From Phycisphaerae bacterium (GTDB lineage Bacteria > Planctomycetota > Phycisphaerae > Phycisphaerales > Phycisphaeraceae), in contig JAUIGU010000001.1 of NCBI GenBank assembly GCA_030432595.1, forward strand, positions 372,001-436,000: a DNA stretch of 64,000 nt. The letters are read 5' to 3'. Both the position numbers and the translations under genes were made by a program. Shown piece after piece: positions 16,682-24,478 of the stretch (position 1 is its first letter; each line of letters begins with the position of its first letter). Below the pieces are notes generated by a model. The model did no database searches and was not told the origin of the DNA. It worked only from the letters and a program-made list of their open reading frames with translations.

Positions 16682-17739
16682 CCCGCTGCGCCCGTGTCGG
16701 TCGTTTCATCTTCCGGGGTGCCACGGTCGCTCGCGACCGTGCCGGACTCACCATCCGCGTCGTCTTCACCAACGGATTCGTTCGTTTTCACCGCCTCCAC
16801 CAACGCCGCGTAACACGCCTCCCGGTCCACCCCGCTCGCGGTCACCCGCCCAACCCGCGCCCCGTCCTCAACCCGCCACGCCACGCCGTGCTTCACGCCT
16901 TCGTGGTCCGGCAACGCCGTGCCGCCGCGCGTCTGATCCATCGAAAGCATCACGGCCGCACCCGCCTGCTCCAACACCCACGCACTGCCGGGCCAGCGCG
17001 GGTTCACCTCGACCGGCCACCACTTGCCCGCCGCGTCCCGCACCAAATCCACCCCGAACACGCCCCGCAAATCGCAACGCTGCGACAACACCACGCCCAG
17101 GTGTGACAACGCCGCGCGATCCCGATCATCGAGCACCACCGGCCCGATCGACCCGCAGTACTCATACCAACCAGCGCCAAAGCACTCGTCCCCCACGAGT
17201 TGCTCGGTGACGCCCAGCAGCACCGCCGACCACCCGTCACTGCGGTACACCGCGGACATCGGCGTGCCGGTGATCGCCTGCTGCACGTACTCGTCCGGCG
17301 ACACGTGCATCCCCGAAACCCACGGCCGGATGCCGCGCCCGCCGTACGACACCACCGGCTTGACTAGGTACACCCGGCCCGACGAAAACCGCGACGAAAC
17401 CTTCCGCACCAGCCGCTGCCACGCGTTCACCCTCGGCAGCGTCTTGCAGAACCGCAGCCCCTCGAACGGCGGAAGCGACGGCAACACGGCCGGGTCGCGC
17501 ACCGCCCGGATCGCGTCGGCACCGCTGCCCCGCAGCTTCCGCACCGACGCGATCGCCGCGACCAGGTCCGACCGGTTCTCCATCTCGCCCGTGAGCAATA
17601 CGGTTGCGTCATCCGGTGTGACGTTGATCTTCGACAACACCTCGTCGGGCTTGAGCGCGATCACTTCGAAGCCCGTGGCCTCCGCAGACGGCACCGCGTC
17701 GTCCGGCGCATCCCCGACGATGATCAACGTCTCGCTCAC
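16666..17739 (-). CDS. ATP-grasp domain protein
   Basis: 357 residues from ATG 17739. An N-terminal domain (LIIVGDAPDDA, then VLLTGEMENRSDLVAAI) precedes an ATP-grasp fold: VYLVKPVVSYGGRGIRPW is the nucleotide-binding strand pair with its Lys and Gly loop, and GVFGVDLVRDAAGKWWPVEVNPRWPGS is the metal-binding end with the Glu-x-Asn pair. Such enzymes ligate a carboxylate to an amine with ATP. The arrangement resembles orphan ATP-grasp proteins found with tetrahydromethanopterin C1 genes in planctomycetes and methylotrophs, but no such genes are visible here, so the substrate is unknown. The stop overlaps yidD (16666-16681, convergent). The C-terminal tail (SGTVASDRGTPEDE) is encoded by palindromic repeat copy B. 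It overlaps the upstream zinc-ribbon gene by 4 bases. Confidence 0.8.
   Translation of the reverse strand: MSETLIIVGDAPDDAVPSAEATGFEVIALKPDEVLSKINVTPDDATVLLTGEMENRSDLVAAIASVRKLRGSGADAIRAVRDPAVLPSLPPFEGLRFCKTLPRVNAWQRLVRKVSSRFSSGRVYLVKPVVSYGGRGIRPWVSGMHVSPDEYVQQAITGTPMSAVYRSDGWSAVLLGVTEQLVGDECFGAGWYEYCGSIGPVVLDDRDRAALSHLGVVLSQRCDLRGVFGVDLVRDAAGKWWPVEVNPRWPGSAWVLEQAGAAVMLSMDQTRGGTALPDHEGVKHGVAWRVEDGARVGRVTASGVDREACYAALVEAVKTNESVGEDDADGESGTVASDRGTPEDETTDTGAAGHAGS
16716..16745 (+). repeat. Palindromic repeat family 1, copy B
   Basis: GGGTGCCACGG head followed by a perfect 9-bp stem (CACGGTCGC/GCGACCGTG). It lies within the last 80 bases of the minus-strand ATP-grasp gene and is translated in a different frame from copy A. 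Confidence 0.85.
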
Positions 17740-18095
17740 GGCCGCTTCAGACTCCGCCGCAGCGCGTTCGTCAGTTCGTCTTGGTTTTCTGTGTCTTCAG
17801 CCTCGTCCTGCGGCTCGACCGGCTCGGCGTATCGCTGCGCGGGCAGATGTTTGTGAACCTCGCGGCCGTAGCGCAGCGCCACGATTTCGCAGCTCAAGCA
17901 GCGCCACGCCGGCAACCGGTTCGCCCGCATGATCGCGTTGGTGCCGGGCAGGTTCTCGGCAAAGTCCACCGTCCGGCCCTCGGGGTTCCGCAACCACAAC
18001 AACCCCTGAGACACCGCGATAAACCCCGGCTGCATCCACTGCCGACACACACTGCACCGGATCGCGTCATGAACGTTCGGGTCCTGCCGTTCCAT
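17736..18095 (-). CDS. Small zinc-ribbon protein (DUF6487-like)
   Basis: 119 residues from ATG 18095. Two cysteine pairs, CSVCRQW near residue 14 and WRCLSCEIV near residue 67, would bind one zinc. Between them lie QPGFIAVSQGLLWLR and a short hydrophobic core, as in small DUF6487/PF20097-type proteins. The tail is acidic and then basic. The start is preferred at MERQDPNVHD; an upstream ATG in frame adds 8 unconvincing residues. The stop overlaps the ATP-grasp start (ATGA), so the two genes form an operon, and a functional link is likely but unknown. A -10-like TATGCT lies 6 bases upstream of the start. Confidence 0.75.
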   Translation of the reverse strand: MERQDPNVHDAIRCSVCRQWMQPGFIAVSQGLLWLRNPEGRTVDFAENLPGTNAIMRANRLPAWRCLSCEIVALRYGREVHKHLPAQRYAEPVEPQDEAEDTENQDELTNALRRSLKRP

Positions 18096-18101
18096 GCATC
18101 C

Positions 18102-18107
18102 AGCATA
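18102..18107 (-). promoter_or_regulatory. Probable -10 box (TATGCT) of the zinc-ribbon/ATP-grasp operon
   Basis: Read on the minus strand, TATGCT ends 6 bases before ATG 18095. Confidence 0.5.
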
Positions 18108-18150
18108 CGCCCCACCCACCCCCGGAACACGTAGAAGACATGACCCGATA

Positions 18151-18178
18151 GAAGCCCACGCTCATCGAGCGTGGGTCG
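18151..18178. repeat. Palindromic repeat family 2, copy E
   Basis: GAAGCCCACGCTC and its GAGCGTGGG partner give a 9-bp stem with a 3-base loop. It lies between the divergent zinc-ribbon gene and dprA. The head GAAGCCCACG is shared with copy F at 21556. Confidence 0.7.
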
Positions 18179-18193
18179 CATACACCAAACCCT

Positions 18194-18199
18194 TAAACT
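18194..18199 (+). promoter_or_regulatory. Probable -10 box (TAAACT) of leaderless dprA
   Basis: TAAACT ends 6 bases before the GTG at 18206. Confidence 0.5.
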
Positions 18200-18205
18200 C
18201 ATCCC

Positions 18206-19423
18206 GTGGACCTTTCCGCCCCACCCACCGCCGACCTTCTCACGCTCGCGCTCACGCCCGGCGTCGGGCAGACCTCGCTGCACAAACTGCTCAGACACTT
18301 CGGCCACGCCGCGGACGTGCTTCGCGCCTCCGAAGCCGACCTGACCCAAATCGAAGGCGTCGGCAAAGGCACGGCCCATAAGTTCCACAACGGTTTCGTC
18401 AAATCGCAAACCGAAAAGGTAGCAGACGCGGAACTATCCGCCCTGCGTGAACACGACGCGTGGCTGCTCGATTTCGACGAGCCCGGCTTCCCCGCGGCGC
18501 TCAAGATGATCCCCGACCCGCCGCGCCTCCTGTGGGGCCGCGGAGCGCTCGAAGCAAACGACACGCTCGCGCTCGCCATCGTCGGGTCGCGCGAATGTAC
18601 GCCCTACGGCAGAGAACAAGCCGCACGCTTCGCAAACGCCTGCGCCGACGCGGGCCTGACCATCGTCTCCGGCGGCGCCTACGGCATCGACGCCGCCGCC
18701 CACGAAGCCGTGCTCAAAGCCCACGAACTCGGCAGCCCGGCCCGCACCATTTCCGTCATCGGCTCGGGGCTTGCGAAGCCCTACCCCGCGCCGCACCGCA
18801 AACTGTTCGACCGCATCGTGGACGCGGGCTCGGCCGTGATCTCCGAGCTGCCGATGCACACGCCGCCGCGGGCGACCCAGTTCCCCGCCCGAAACCGCAT
18901 CATCGCCGGGCTGTCGCTGGGCGTGCTCGTCATCGAAGCGGCGAAGCGTTCGGGCGCGCTCATCACCGCGCGGCTCGCCGTCGAAGAGCACGGCCGCGAG
19001 TGCATGGCCCTGCCCGGCCGCGCCGACTCGCCCGCCTCCGCCGGCTGCCACGAACTGATCCGCAAGGGCGGCGCGACCCTCGTGACCCACCCCGACCACG
19101 TCCTCGAACAACTCGGCGACGCGGGATCGACTCTCCAGGCCGCCCGCGACCTGCAACAAAAAAACCGGAAAACCAGCAAGAAAACCCAAGCCGGCGCTGA
19201 GGAGCAACACAACGAAGCTCCGGATTCTCCCGCCAACCTCTTCGAGTCCAACCTTACGGAGCCGCAGCAACACATCGTCGCCGCCGCCGACGCGCCCCGC
19301 ACCTTCGACGAACTCCTCGCCGCCACCGCCCTGCCGGTCGGCCAACTCCGCACCGAGTTGACCATGCTCGAGCTCCGCGGCGCTCTGCAACGCGATGGTT
19401 CGCGTTACGTCCGACGCGGTTGA
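18206..19423 (+). CDS. dprA: DNA-processing protein DprA (Smf)
   Basis: 405 residues, GTG start. It binds incoming single-stranded DNA and loads RecA during natural transformation. An N-terminal helix-hairpin-helix/SAM-like part (GVGQTSLHKLLRHFG, IEGVGKGTA) is followed by the Rossmann-like core: LAIVGSRECTPYGREQA, GLTIVSGGAYGIDAAAHEAV, VIGSGLAKPYPAPHRKLFD, FPARNRIIAGLSLGVLVIEA and SGALITARLAVEEHGRE, all landmarks of the family. The C-terminal 60 residues form a winged-helix-like DML1 domain (FDELLAATALPVGQLRTELTMLELRGA). A basic/Gln-rich linker (near residue 315) separates the two. Normal length. Confidence 0.94.
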   Translation: MDLSAPPTADLLTLALTPGVGQTSLHKLLRHFGHAADVLRASEADLTQIEGVGKGTAHKFHNGFVKSQTEKVADAELSALREHDAWLLDFDEPGFPAALKMIPDPPRLLWGRGALEANDTLALAIVGSRECTPYGREQAARFANACADAGLTIVSGGAYGIDAAAHEAVLKAHELGSPARTISVIGSGLAKPYPAPHRKLFDRIVDAGSAVISELPMHTPPRATQFPARNRIIAGLSLGVLVIEAAKRSGALITARLAVEEHGRECMALPGRADSPASAGCHELIRKGGATLVTHPDHVLEQLGDAGSTLQAARDLQQKNRKTSKKTQAGAEEQHNEAPDSPANLFESNLTEPQQHIVAAADAPRTFDELLAATALPVGQLRTELTMLELRGALQRDGSRYVRRG

Positions 19424-19446
19424 GATTTGCGGGTCCGATTCCGCAC

Positions 19447-19452
19447 TACACT
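19447..19452 (+). promoter_or_regulatory. Probable -10 box (TACACT) of leaderless hisD
   Basis: TACACTCC ends close to ATG 19460, with 7 bases between the hexamer and the start codon. Confidence 0.5.
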
Positions 19453-19459
19453 CCGCGTC

Positions 19460-20809
19460 ATGGCCTCGGACCCCGACAACGCCGCCCGCCCGCCGCTCTA
19501 CGACCTCGCCACGCCCGCCGGCCGCGAGGGTTTTGAACGGCGACTCCAACGCCTCGCCGACTCCGCCGCCCAGACGGATTCGCGTTTCGCCGATGCCGCC
19601 GCCGCCAACGTCGAGGCCGTCCGCACGCGTGGCGACGACGCGATTGTCGAACTCGAGCGCCGCTGGACCGACCCCGACTTCACCGCCGACCGCATCCGCG
19701 TGCCCGGCGAAGAACTGCACGCCGCGCTCAAACAACTCGACCCACAACTCCGCGACGCGTTGCAACGCAGCATCGAGCACGTCACCGCCTACCAGCAACA
19801 CGTCAAACCGACCGACCCGAACCCCGTCTCGATCGGCGACGCCGAGTTGGGCCTGCGCTGGACGCCCGTCGAGTCCGCCGGATGTCTCGTGCCCGGCGGC
19901 TCAGCGGTGCTGTTCTCCACGCTCATCATGCTCGCGGTGCCCGCCATCGTGGCTGGCGTCGATCCCAAAAACGTCGCGGCCGTCCACCCCGCGCCCTACC
20001 GCAAGCAGGGCGAACCCGCCCGCGACATCTCGCCGATCTTCAAGGCCGCCTGCGCCATGCTCGACATCGGCCGCGTCTACCGCATCGGCGGCGCCCAGGC
20101 CGTCGCCGCCCTCGCGTTCGGCACCGAAACCGTCCAACCCGTTGCGATGATCGCCGGCCCCGGGCACCCCGTCGTCCAGCACGCCAAGGCCCTCGTCGCC
20201 GGCGTCACCGGCACCGACAACGGGTTCTACGGCCCCTCCGAGATCGTCACCATCGCCGACGACACCGCCGACCCCCGACGCGTCGCCGCCGACCTGCTCG
20301 CCCAGGCCGAGCACGACCCGGGCAAGTGTTTCCTCGTGTGTTGGGACGACGCCGTCGCCGAGGCGATCCTGCAACAACTCGACGAACAGCTCCCGCAACG
20401 CTCACGCCAACAAGCGATCGTCAATGCACTGCGCGACGAGTCGTGCGTGGTGTTGGTCGATTCGCTCGACGCCGCGTGCGACGTGGCGAACCAACTCGCG
20501 ACCGAGCACCTCAACCTCGCGGTGGCCAACCCGAAGACAACACTGAAGCACATCAAACACGCCGGCGAAATCTTTCTCGGCGACGCCACCCCCGTCGCCG
20601 CCGGCGATTACTACGCCGGGCCTTCGCACTGCCTGCCCACCGGCACCACCGCGCGATTCACGTCGGGTGTGTCGGCCTACACCTTCCTCAAACGCACCGG
20701 CACCGTCGCCTACCCGGACGGCATGTCCGAGCAGACCATCGCCGACATCGCGCTGCTCGCCGAGGCCGAGGGGTTGGACGCCCACGCCGAGAGCGCGCGG
20801 GTGCGTCGC

Positions 20810-20821
<12 letters not shown>
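19460..20821 (+). CDS. hisD: Histidinol dehydrogenase
   Basis: 453 residues from ATG 19460. It carries out the last two oxidations of histidine synthesis with NAD and zinc. Motifs: [108 protein letters not shown] and [12 protein letters not shown]. The frame opens further upstream in dprA's end, but [11 protein letters not shown] is preferred because of the -10-like box just before it. The last codons (Ser-Arg-Gln) and the TAG stop lie inside a 10-copy heptamer array, so the array sets the C-terminus. Confidence 0.95.
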
Positions 20822-20881
<60 letters not shown>

Positions 20882-20969
20882 GAATCGTAAAGCGCTGACT
20901 AGCGTTCCCTGTCGAACACGCAAGGTTGACGCGCGAGTTCCCGACTGCCAACTCACAACTCCCGAGCGG

Positions 20970-21509
20970 CTAAAACAGGCACGCGACGAAGACGACCACC
21001 CACATCGCCGCGGCGATGACAAGCTTGCCCACCGAGCCGGCGAACTTGCCCACCGCGGCGCCGCGGCCGGCGCGGAAGGCGTCGCCGTACGAACGCCCCG
21101 CCCACTTGTCGCCGAGCATTGACATCGCCCCCGCGCCCAGCGCCGCGCCCAGCAGCGTGCCGATGATCGGGATGGGGATCAGGAACGTCCCCGCGATCGC
21201 GCCGGCGATGCCGCCGACGATGGCGAGTAACGCGCCGCGCTTCGTCCCCCCCGCTTTCCGCGCCCCCAACGCCCCGGCCACGGCCTCGACAATCTCGCCC
21301 AGCACCGCCAACGCCAGCAACGACGCGAGCACCCACCAGCCGATCAGACGCTGCTCGGGTAACCCGTCCCACTGCCACCACGCAACCAGACCCGTGGCCA
21401 GCAGCATCAGCCACGTGCCCGGCAGTTGCAGGGCAACCATGACCACGCCGACGGCGTTGACCAGCCAGAGCACGACCAACACGACCCAGAACAAGACGGC
21501 TTCCCACAT
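20970..21509 (-). CDS. DUF456 family membrane protein
   Basis: 179 residues from ATG 21509. Five or six hydrophobic segments with small glycine-rich turns: [21 protein letters not shown], then the conserved [37 protein letters not shown], and [25 protein letters not shown]. The order and the [11 protein letters not shown] segment are typical of DUF456 proteins. The frame is open upstream to 21632, but the extra 41 residues cover a palindromic repeat and are rejected. Function is unknown in the family; it stands alone here and has a -10-like box directly upstream. Confidence 0.85.
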   Translation of the reverse strand: MWEAVLFWVVLVVLWLVNAVGVVMVALQLPGTWLMLLATGLVAWWQWDGLPEQRLIGWWVLASLLALAVLGEIVEAVAGALGARKAGGTKRGALLAIVGGIAGAIAGTFLIPIPIIGTLLGAALGAGAMSMLGDKWAGRSYGDAFRAGRGAAVGKFAGSVGKLVIAAAMWVVVFVACLF

Positions 21510-21515
21510 GCACAC

Positions 21516-21521
21516 AAGATA
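21516..21521 (-). promoter_or_regulatory. Probable -10 box (TATCTT) of the DUF456 gene
   Basis: On the minus strand TATCTT ends 6 bases before ATG 21509. Confidence 0.5.
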
Positions 21522-21555
21522 GGCCGACGGAGATGAATGGAATCTGGACGCCCCC

Positions 21556-21584
21556 GAAGCCCACGGATCCAATCCGTGGGCTTC
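21556..21584. repeat. Palindromic repeat family 2, copy F
   Basis: A perfect 13-bp stem, GAAGCCCACGGAT pairing with its complement around a CCA loop, followed on the plus strand by a pyrimidine tract (TTCTCTTCTCTC). It is 47 bases upstream of the DUF456 start codon. Confidence 0.8.
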
Positions 21585-21659
21585 TTCTCTTCTCTCGACG
21601 CCACGTTGGAGCTCCTTACGCCCCTGCTTCACTTGTCAAAGAGCCGGCAGGCGTGTCGG

Positions 21660-21735
21660 GGGTGCCACGGACTTTTCGTCCGTGCCGGCCGTGCCGTGGT
21701 TCCCGAAGCACACGGACCAAAAGTCCGCGGCACCC
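21660..21735. repeat. Palindromic repeat family 1, inverted pair C1/C2
   Basis: C1 (21660-21686) has the GGGTGCCACGGAC head and a TTTT-type loop; C2 (21708-21735) is the same element in opposite orientation (ending in GGCACCC). The two copies are 21 bases apart and can pair with each other as well as fold individually, like the REP pairs of BIME elements. Confidence 0.85.
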
Positions 21736-22304
21736 GGCAACGACGCGTCACCCCAGACACCTTCCCACCTTCACCAGGGCTGAACCTTCGTTCCACGCGG
21801 CGGCGGCTCCCACTTCACGCAGCACCACGCTGATGCATCCCTTGCATCGACCCCGGCGAGCCGTCGCGTTCGGATCGGACTCCCTTGGCCCATGTCCCGT
21901 CGGGGGTCTTGCGAAGCGTGGGGTGGCGCTCATTCCTCAACTCTTACGCCATGCGTGCGAGCATCCACTCGCCGGGCGCACCACCCAATCCCATCCACGC
22001 AGCGGACCCCGCGTTTCACCAGAACACGGCCTCACCGACCTGGAACCCCGCGACAACCTGCGGGCCCCCGCCCCCGGAAGTTCCGGAAAAGCAGGGCTTA
22101 CCGTGGGGCGAGGATTTGATTTGCTGCGCAGCAGATTGAACACTGGTGGCGCGGAGAGCGCGGAGGTCGTGCAGCGCGAGACATTTACGTTCTTAGCCGC
22201 ACTGCAACGCAGTGCACGCCGGGCGTCAGAAACCTGCGCACAGGGAGCACAGCCCGTGGGGCTGCGGCTGGCTGAACAGTTGCGGTTGTTTGTGATGCTT
22301 CGAA

Positions 22305-22970
22305 TCACGCCGCGACGGGGGACGGTTCGAGGGGGTCGAGGACGCGGGCGGTGTCGAAGGCGCGGCGGCGGGTGCGGCAGCCGGCGCAGGCGCCGCAGGG
22401 CGACGGTTGGCCGAGCAGGCAGGTCCAGGCGAGGGCAAAGTTGGCGTCGGCGCGCTGGCCGCGCTGCAGCAGTTGCGGCGGCGTGAGTTCGAGCAGCGGG
22501 GTGAGGATGCGGAAGCCGGGCGCGTCGGGGTTCGTGGCGTCGTCGGCGGCGGGCTCGGTTTCGATGAGGTGCTGGACGAGGATGGCGTGCTCGGCGGCGA
22601 GGGCGAGGCCGGCGGGGTCGTGGCCGCGGGCGGCGGGCCAGATCAGTGAGTTCGCGCCCAGGCGGCGGGCGTGCTGGGCGGCGGCGAGCAGGAGTTGCGG
22701 CGTGCTGAGCGGGCTGACCGCGGCGCCGTCGGCGGCGCGTTGGATGCGTGATCCGTAGAGGTGCGGGAGCTTGAGTTCGTGGAGCTTGGCAATGCCGAAG
22801 AAGTCGGCCTGGCGGTGGGCGTGCTCGAAGCGGGGCTGGTCGGCGTCGCGGCCATCGTGGACGTAGAGCAGCGCGGGCTTGCGGTCGTGGGCGGCGCGAT
22901 GGCCGGCCAGCGCGACGAGCGACCGCAGGCCGCCGGCGTTGAGGATGAGGGTGTCGGCGGGGGCGGGCAT
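22305..22970 (-). CDS. QueC-like (7-cyano-7-deazaguanine synthase) protein with altered P-loop
   Basis: 221 residues from ATG 22970. The N-terminus (LILNAGGLRSLVALA) sits where QueC and other PP-loop ATP pyrophosphatases have SGGxDS, and the C-terminus CGACAGCRTRRRAF matches the QueC zinc-binding cysteine cluster. Middle segments (LLLAAAQHARRLGANSLIWPAARG and FRILTPLLELT) also follow the QueC layout. The Ser and Asp of the pyrophosphatase loop are replaced (NAGGLRS). It may therefore not catalyse the normal reaction of preQ0 formation. No other queuosine genes are visible. It is divergent from the GATase gene, sharing a 59-base gap. Confidence 0.65.
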   Translation of the reverse strand: MPAPADTLILNAGGLRSLVALAGHRAAHDRKPALLYVHDGRDADQPRFEHAHRQADFFGIAKLHELKLPHLYGSRIQRAADGAAVSPLSTPQLLLAAAQHARRLGANSLIWPAARGHDPAGLALAAEHAILVQHLIETEPAADDATNPDAPGFRILTPLLELTPPQLLQRGQRADANFALAWTCLLGQPSPCGACAGCRTRRRAFDTARVLDPLEPSPVAA

Positions 22971-23017
22971 GGAGTGGGTATCGGCCGGGGGCGGCGTCGC
23001 AGGCCAGAAGGCGGCGT

Positions 23018-23023
23018 TACACT
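23018..23023 (+). promoter_or_regulatory. Probable -10 box (TACACT) of the GATase gene
   Basis: TACACTCC ends 6 bases before ATG 23030; the same octamer occurs before hisD and purA. Confidence 0.5.
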
Positions 23024-23029
23024 CCCGCC

Positions 23030-23800
23030 ATGGCGCTGATCGTTTTCCAACACCACCGTCTCGAGGTGCCCGGCCGGCTGGGTCACATCTTTCAGGAACT
23101 CGGCCATCGGCTGAAGGTGGTCGAGTTGTTCGAGGGCGAGGCGGTGCCGAATGACCTGGACGGGGTGGACGGCGTGATCTCGCTGGGCGGGCCGCAGGAC
23201 ACGGACGAGGTGAACCGGCACGAGTGGATGCAGCCGGAGATCGACTACCTGAAGGCGGCGCACGACGCGGGGCTGCCGGTGCTGGGCGTGTGCCTGGGGG
23301 CGCAGCTGCTGGCGGTGGCGTTGGGCGGCGAGGTGTCGCGGATGGAGAAGCCCGAGTGCGGGTTCTCGCCGGTGACGTCGTCGTTTTTCGGGAGCACGGA
23401 CTCGCTGCTGCTGGGCGTGCCGTGGAAGTCGCCGCAGTTCCACCTGCACGGTTGCGAAATCAGCAAGGCCCCGCCGGGCGGGACGCCGATCCCGTTGCAG
23501 TCGTCGGCGGCGTGCAAGTGCCAGGCGTTCAAGGTCGGGCTGCGGACGTACGGCCTCCAGTACCACTTCGAGTGGACACGCTCGACGCTGGTCGACTGCC
23601 TGGACGCCAACGCGGACTGGCTTGCCCGCAACGAGATCGACCTCGCGGCGTTGAAAGCACAATTCGACGCGCATTACGACCTACACCGGCACCTGGGCGA
23701 CCGGCTGTGTCGGAACTTTGCAAAGCTTCTGTTTCCATTGGAGAAGCGGTTAGCGCCGGTAGGGACGCCGGAGAAGGTGCGGAACTTCCGGTCGGGTTAA
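23030..23800 (+). CDS. Type 1 glutamine amidotransferase (GMP synthase-like)
   Basis: 256 residues. Class I GATase fold: ISLGGPQDTDE oxyanion region, the nucleophile elbow GVCLGAQLLAVALGG with the catalytic Cys, and the His-x-Glu of the triad in GLQYHFEWT near residue 185. There is no synthase domain, so it must act alone or supply ammonia to a partner. Related single-domain proteins include gamma-glutamyl hydrolase-like and GuaA-like enzymes whose substrates vary. A Cys-rich patch (SSAACKCQAFKV) lies before the His. It is divergent from the QueC-like gene, but a metabolic link is only a guess. Confidence 0.85.
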   Translation: MALIVFQHHRLEVPGRLGHIFQELGHRLKVVELFEGEAVPNDLDGVDGVISLGGPQDTDEVNRHEWMQPEIDYLKAAHDAGLPVLGVCLGAQLLAVALGGEVSRMEKPECGFSPVTSSFFGSTDSLLLGVPWKSPQFHLHGCEISKAPPGGTPIPLQSSAACKCQAFKVGLRTYGLQYHFEWTRSTLVDCLDANADWLARNEIDLAALKAQFDAHYDLHRHLGDRLCRNFAKLLFPLEKRLAPVGTPEKVRNFRSG

Positions 23801-23880
23801 CGGCAGAACGATGACGCGGCCCTGCGACGCCACGCGTTTGGCTCGCTCTGTTCGCCACCGCGTTCCCCCAGGGCTTAGGC

Positions 23881-24456
23881 ATGGATGAAGGCACCCCTCC
23901 GCCGCCGGGCGAGCCGGTCAAACCGAAGTCCTCGGACAAGAGCGCGAAGAGCACGCTGCGTTCGGCGGCGCCGACAGAGACGCTGCGTCGGCTGAACGGT
24001 TACCTGCACCGGGTGACGCCGATCGTGGATGAAGGGGGAAAGCTGCTGCACTGGGCGGTGCAACCGGTGATGGTGGAGTTCAAGCCGCGCGACCTCGCGC
24101 AGATCGTGGTGGGCTCAACGATCCTGGGGACGCCGCTGGTGCTGACCGACGAGGCGATGGCGGCGGCGGACAACCTCGAGTCGAGCCGCATCATCGCGAT
24201 CGCGGCGGTGTCGGTGCTGTTCATCACGGCGTTCGTGTTCTTCAACTTCTATCGGCGGATGATCCGGGGGCACGTCGGGCAGTTCGTGCTGCGGGTGGCC
24301 GTGACCTACGGCGTGTCGCTGCTGAGCGTGGCCGGGCTGCTGTGGCTGTTCGGCCGGGCACCGTTCGAGGACAACCTGGAGCTGGTGCTGCGGCGCACGG
24401 TCGTGGTCGGGTTCCCGGCGGCGATGTTCGCGACGGTGGCGGACGCGATCAAGTGA
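23881..24456 (+). CDS. Membrane protein, possibly DUF2391 family
   Basis: 191 residues. A polar, lysine-rich N-terminus of about 65 residues precedes four hydrophobic segments: DLAQIVVGSTILGTPLVLTDEAM, IIAIAAVSVLFITAFVFFNFY, VAVTYGVSLLSVAGLLWLFG and TVVVGFPAAMFATVAD. The first segment, with its G-x-P-L-V-x-T-x-E pattern, resembles DUF2391 integral membrane proteins. Function is unknown. It lies between the GATase and glycosylase genes in the same direction, but the gaps (80 and 22 bases) and the -10-like box before the next gene argue for separate transcription. Confidence 0.7.
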   Translation: MDEGTPPPPGEPVKPKSSDKSAKSTLRSAAPTETLRRLNGYLHRVTPIVDEGGKLLHWAVQPVMVEFKPRDLAQIVVGSTILGTPLVLTDEAMAAADNLESSRIIAIAAVSVLFITAFVFFNFYRRMIRGHVGQFVLRVAVTYGVSLLSVAGLLWLFGRAPFEDNLELVLRRTVVVGFPAAMFATVADAIK

Positions 24457-24465
24457 CGCGGCGCT

Positions 24466-24471
24466 TACCAT
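24466..24471 (+). promoter_or_regulatory. Probable -10 box (TACCAT) of the glycosylase gene
   Basis: TACCAT ends 7 bases before ATG 24479. A GGGGG stretch also precedes the start, so an SD role is an alternative. Confidence 0.4.
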
Positions 24472-24478
24472 CGGGGGT

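Larger units (their letters stand above)
21510..22304. other. Long intergenic region rich in palindromes
   Basis: About 800 bases with no supported gene between two minus-strand genes. It contains a promoter box, palindrome F, the inverted pair C1/C2, a 12-base perfect palindrome TGCTGCGCAGCA near 22123, and CACTGC-AAC-GCAGTG near 22200. No frame shows a recognisable domain. It may be a decayed gene colonised by repeats; this is inference. Confidence 0.55.

Noticed and set aside
21510-22304. A coding gene on the plus strand in the gap before the QueC-like gene
   Set aside because: Open frames exist but are basic low-complexity sequence across palindromes, with no domain or start signal.
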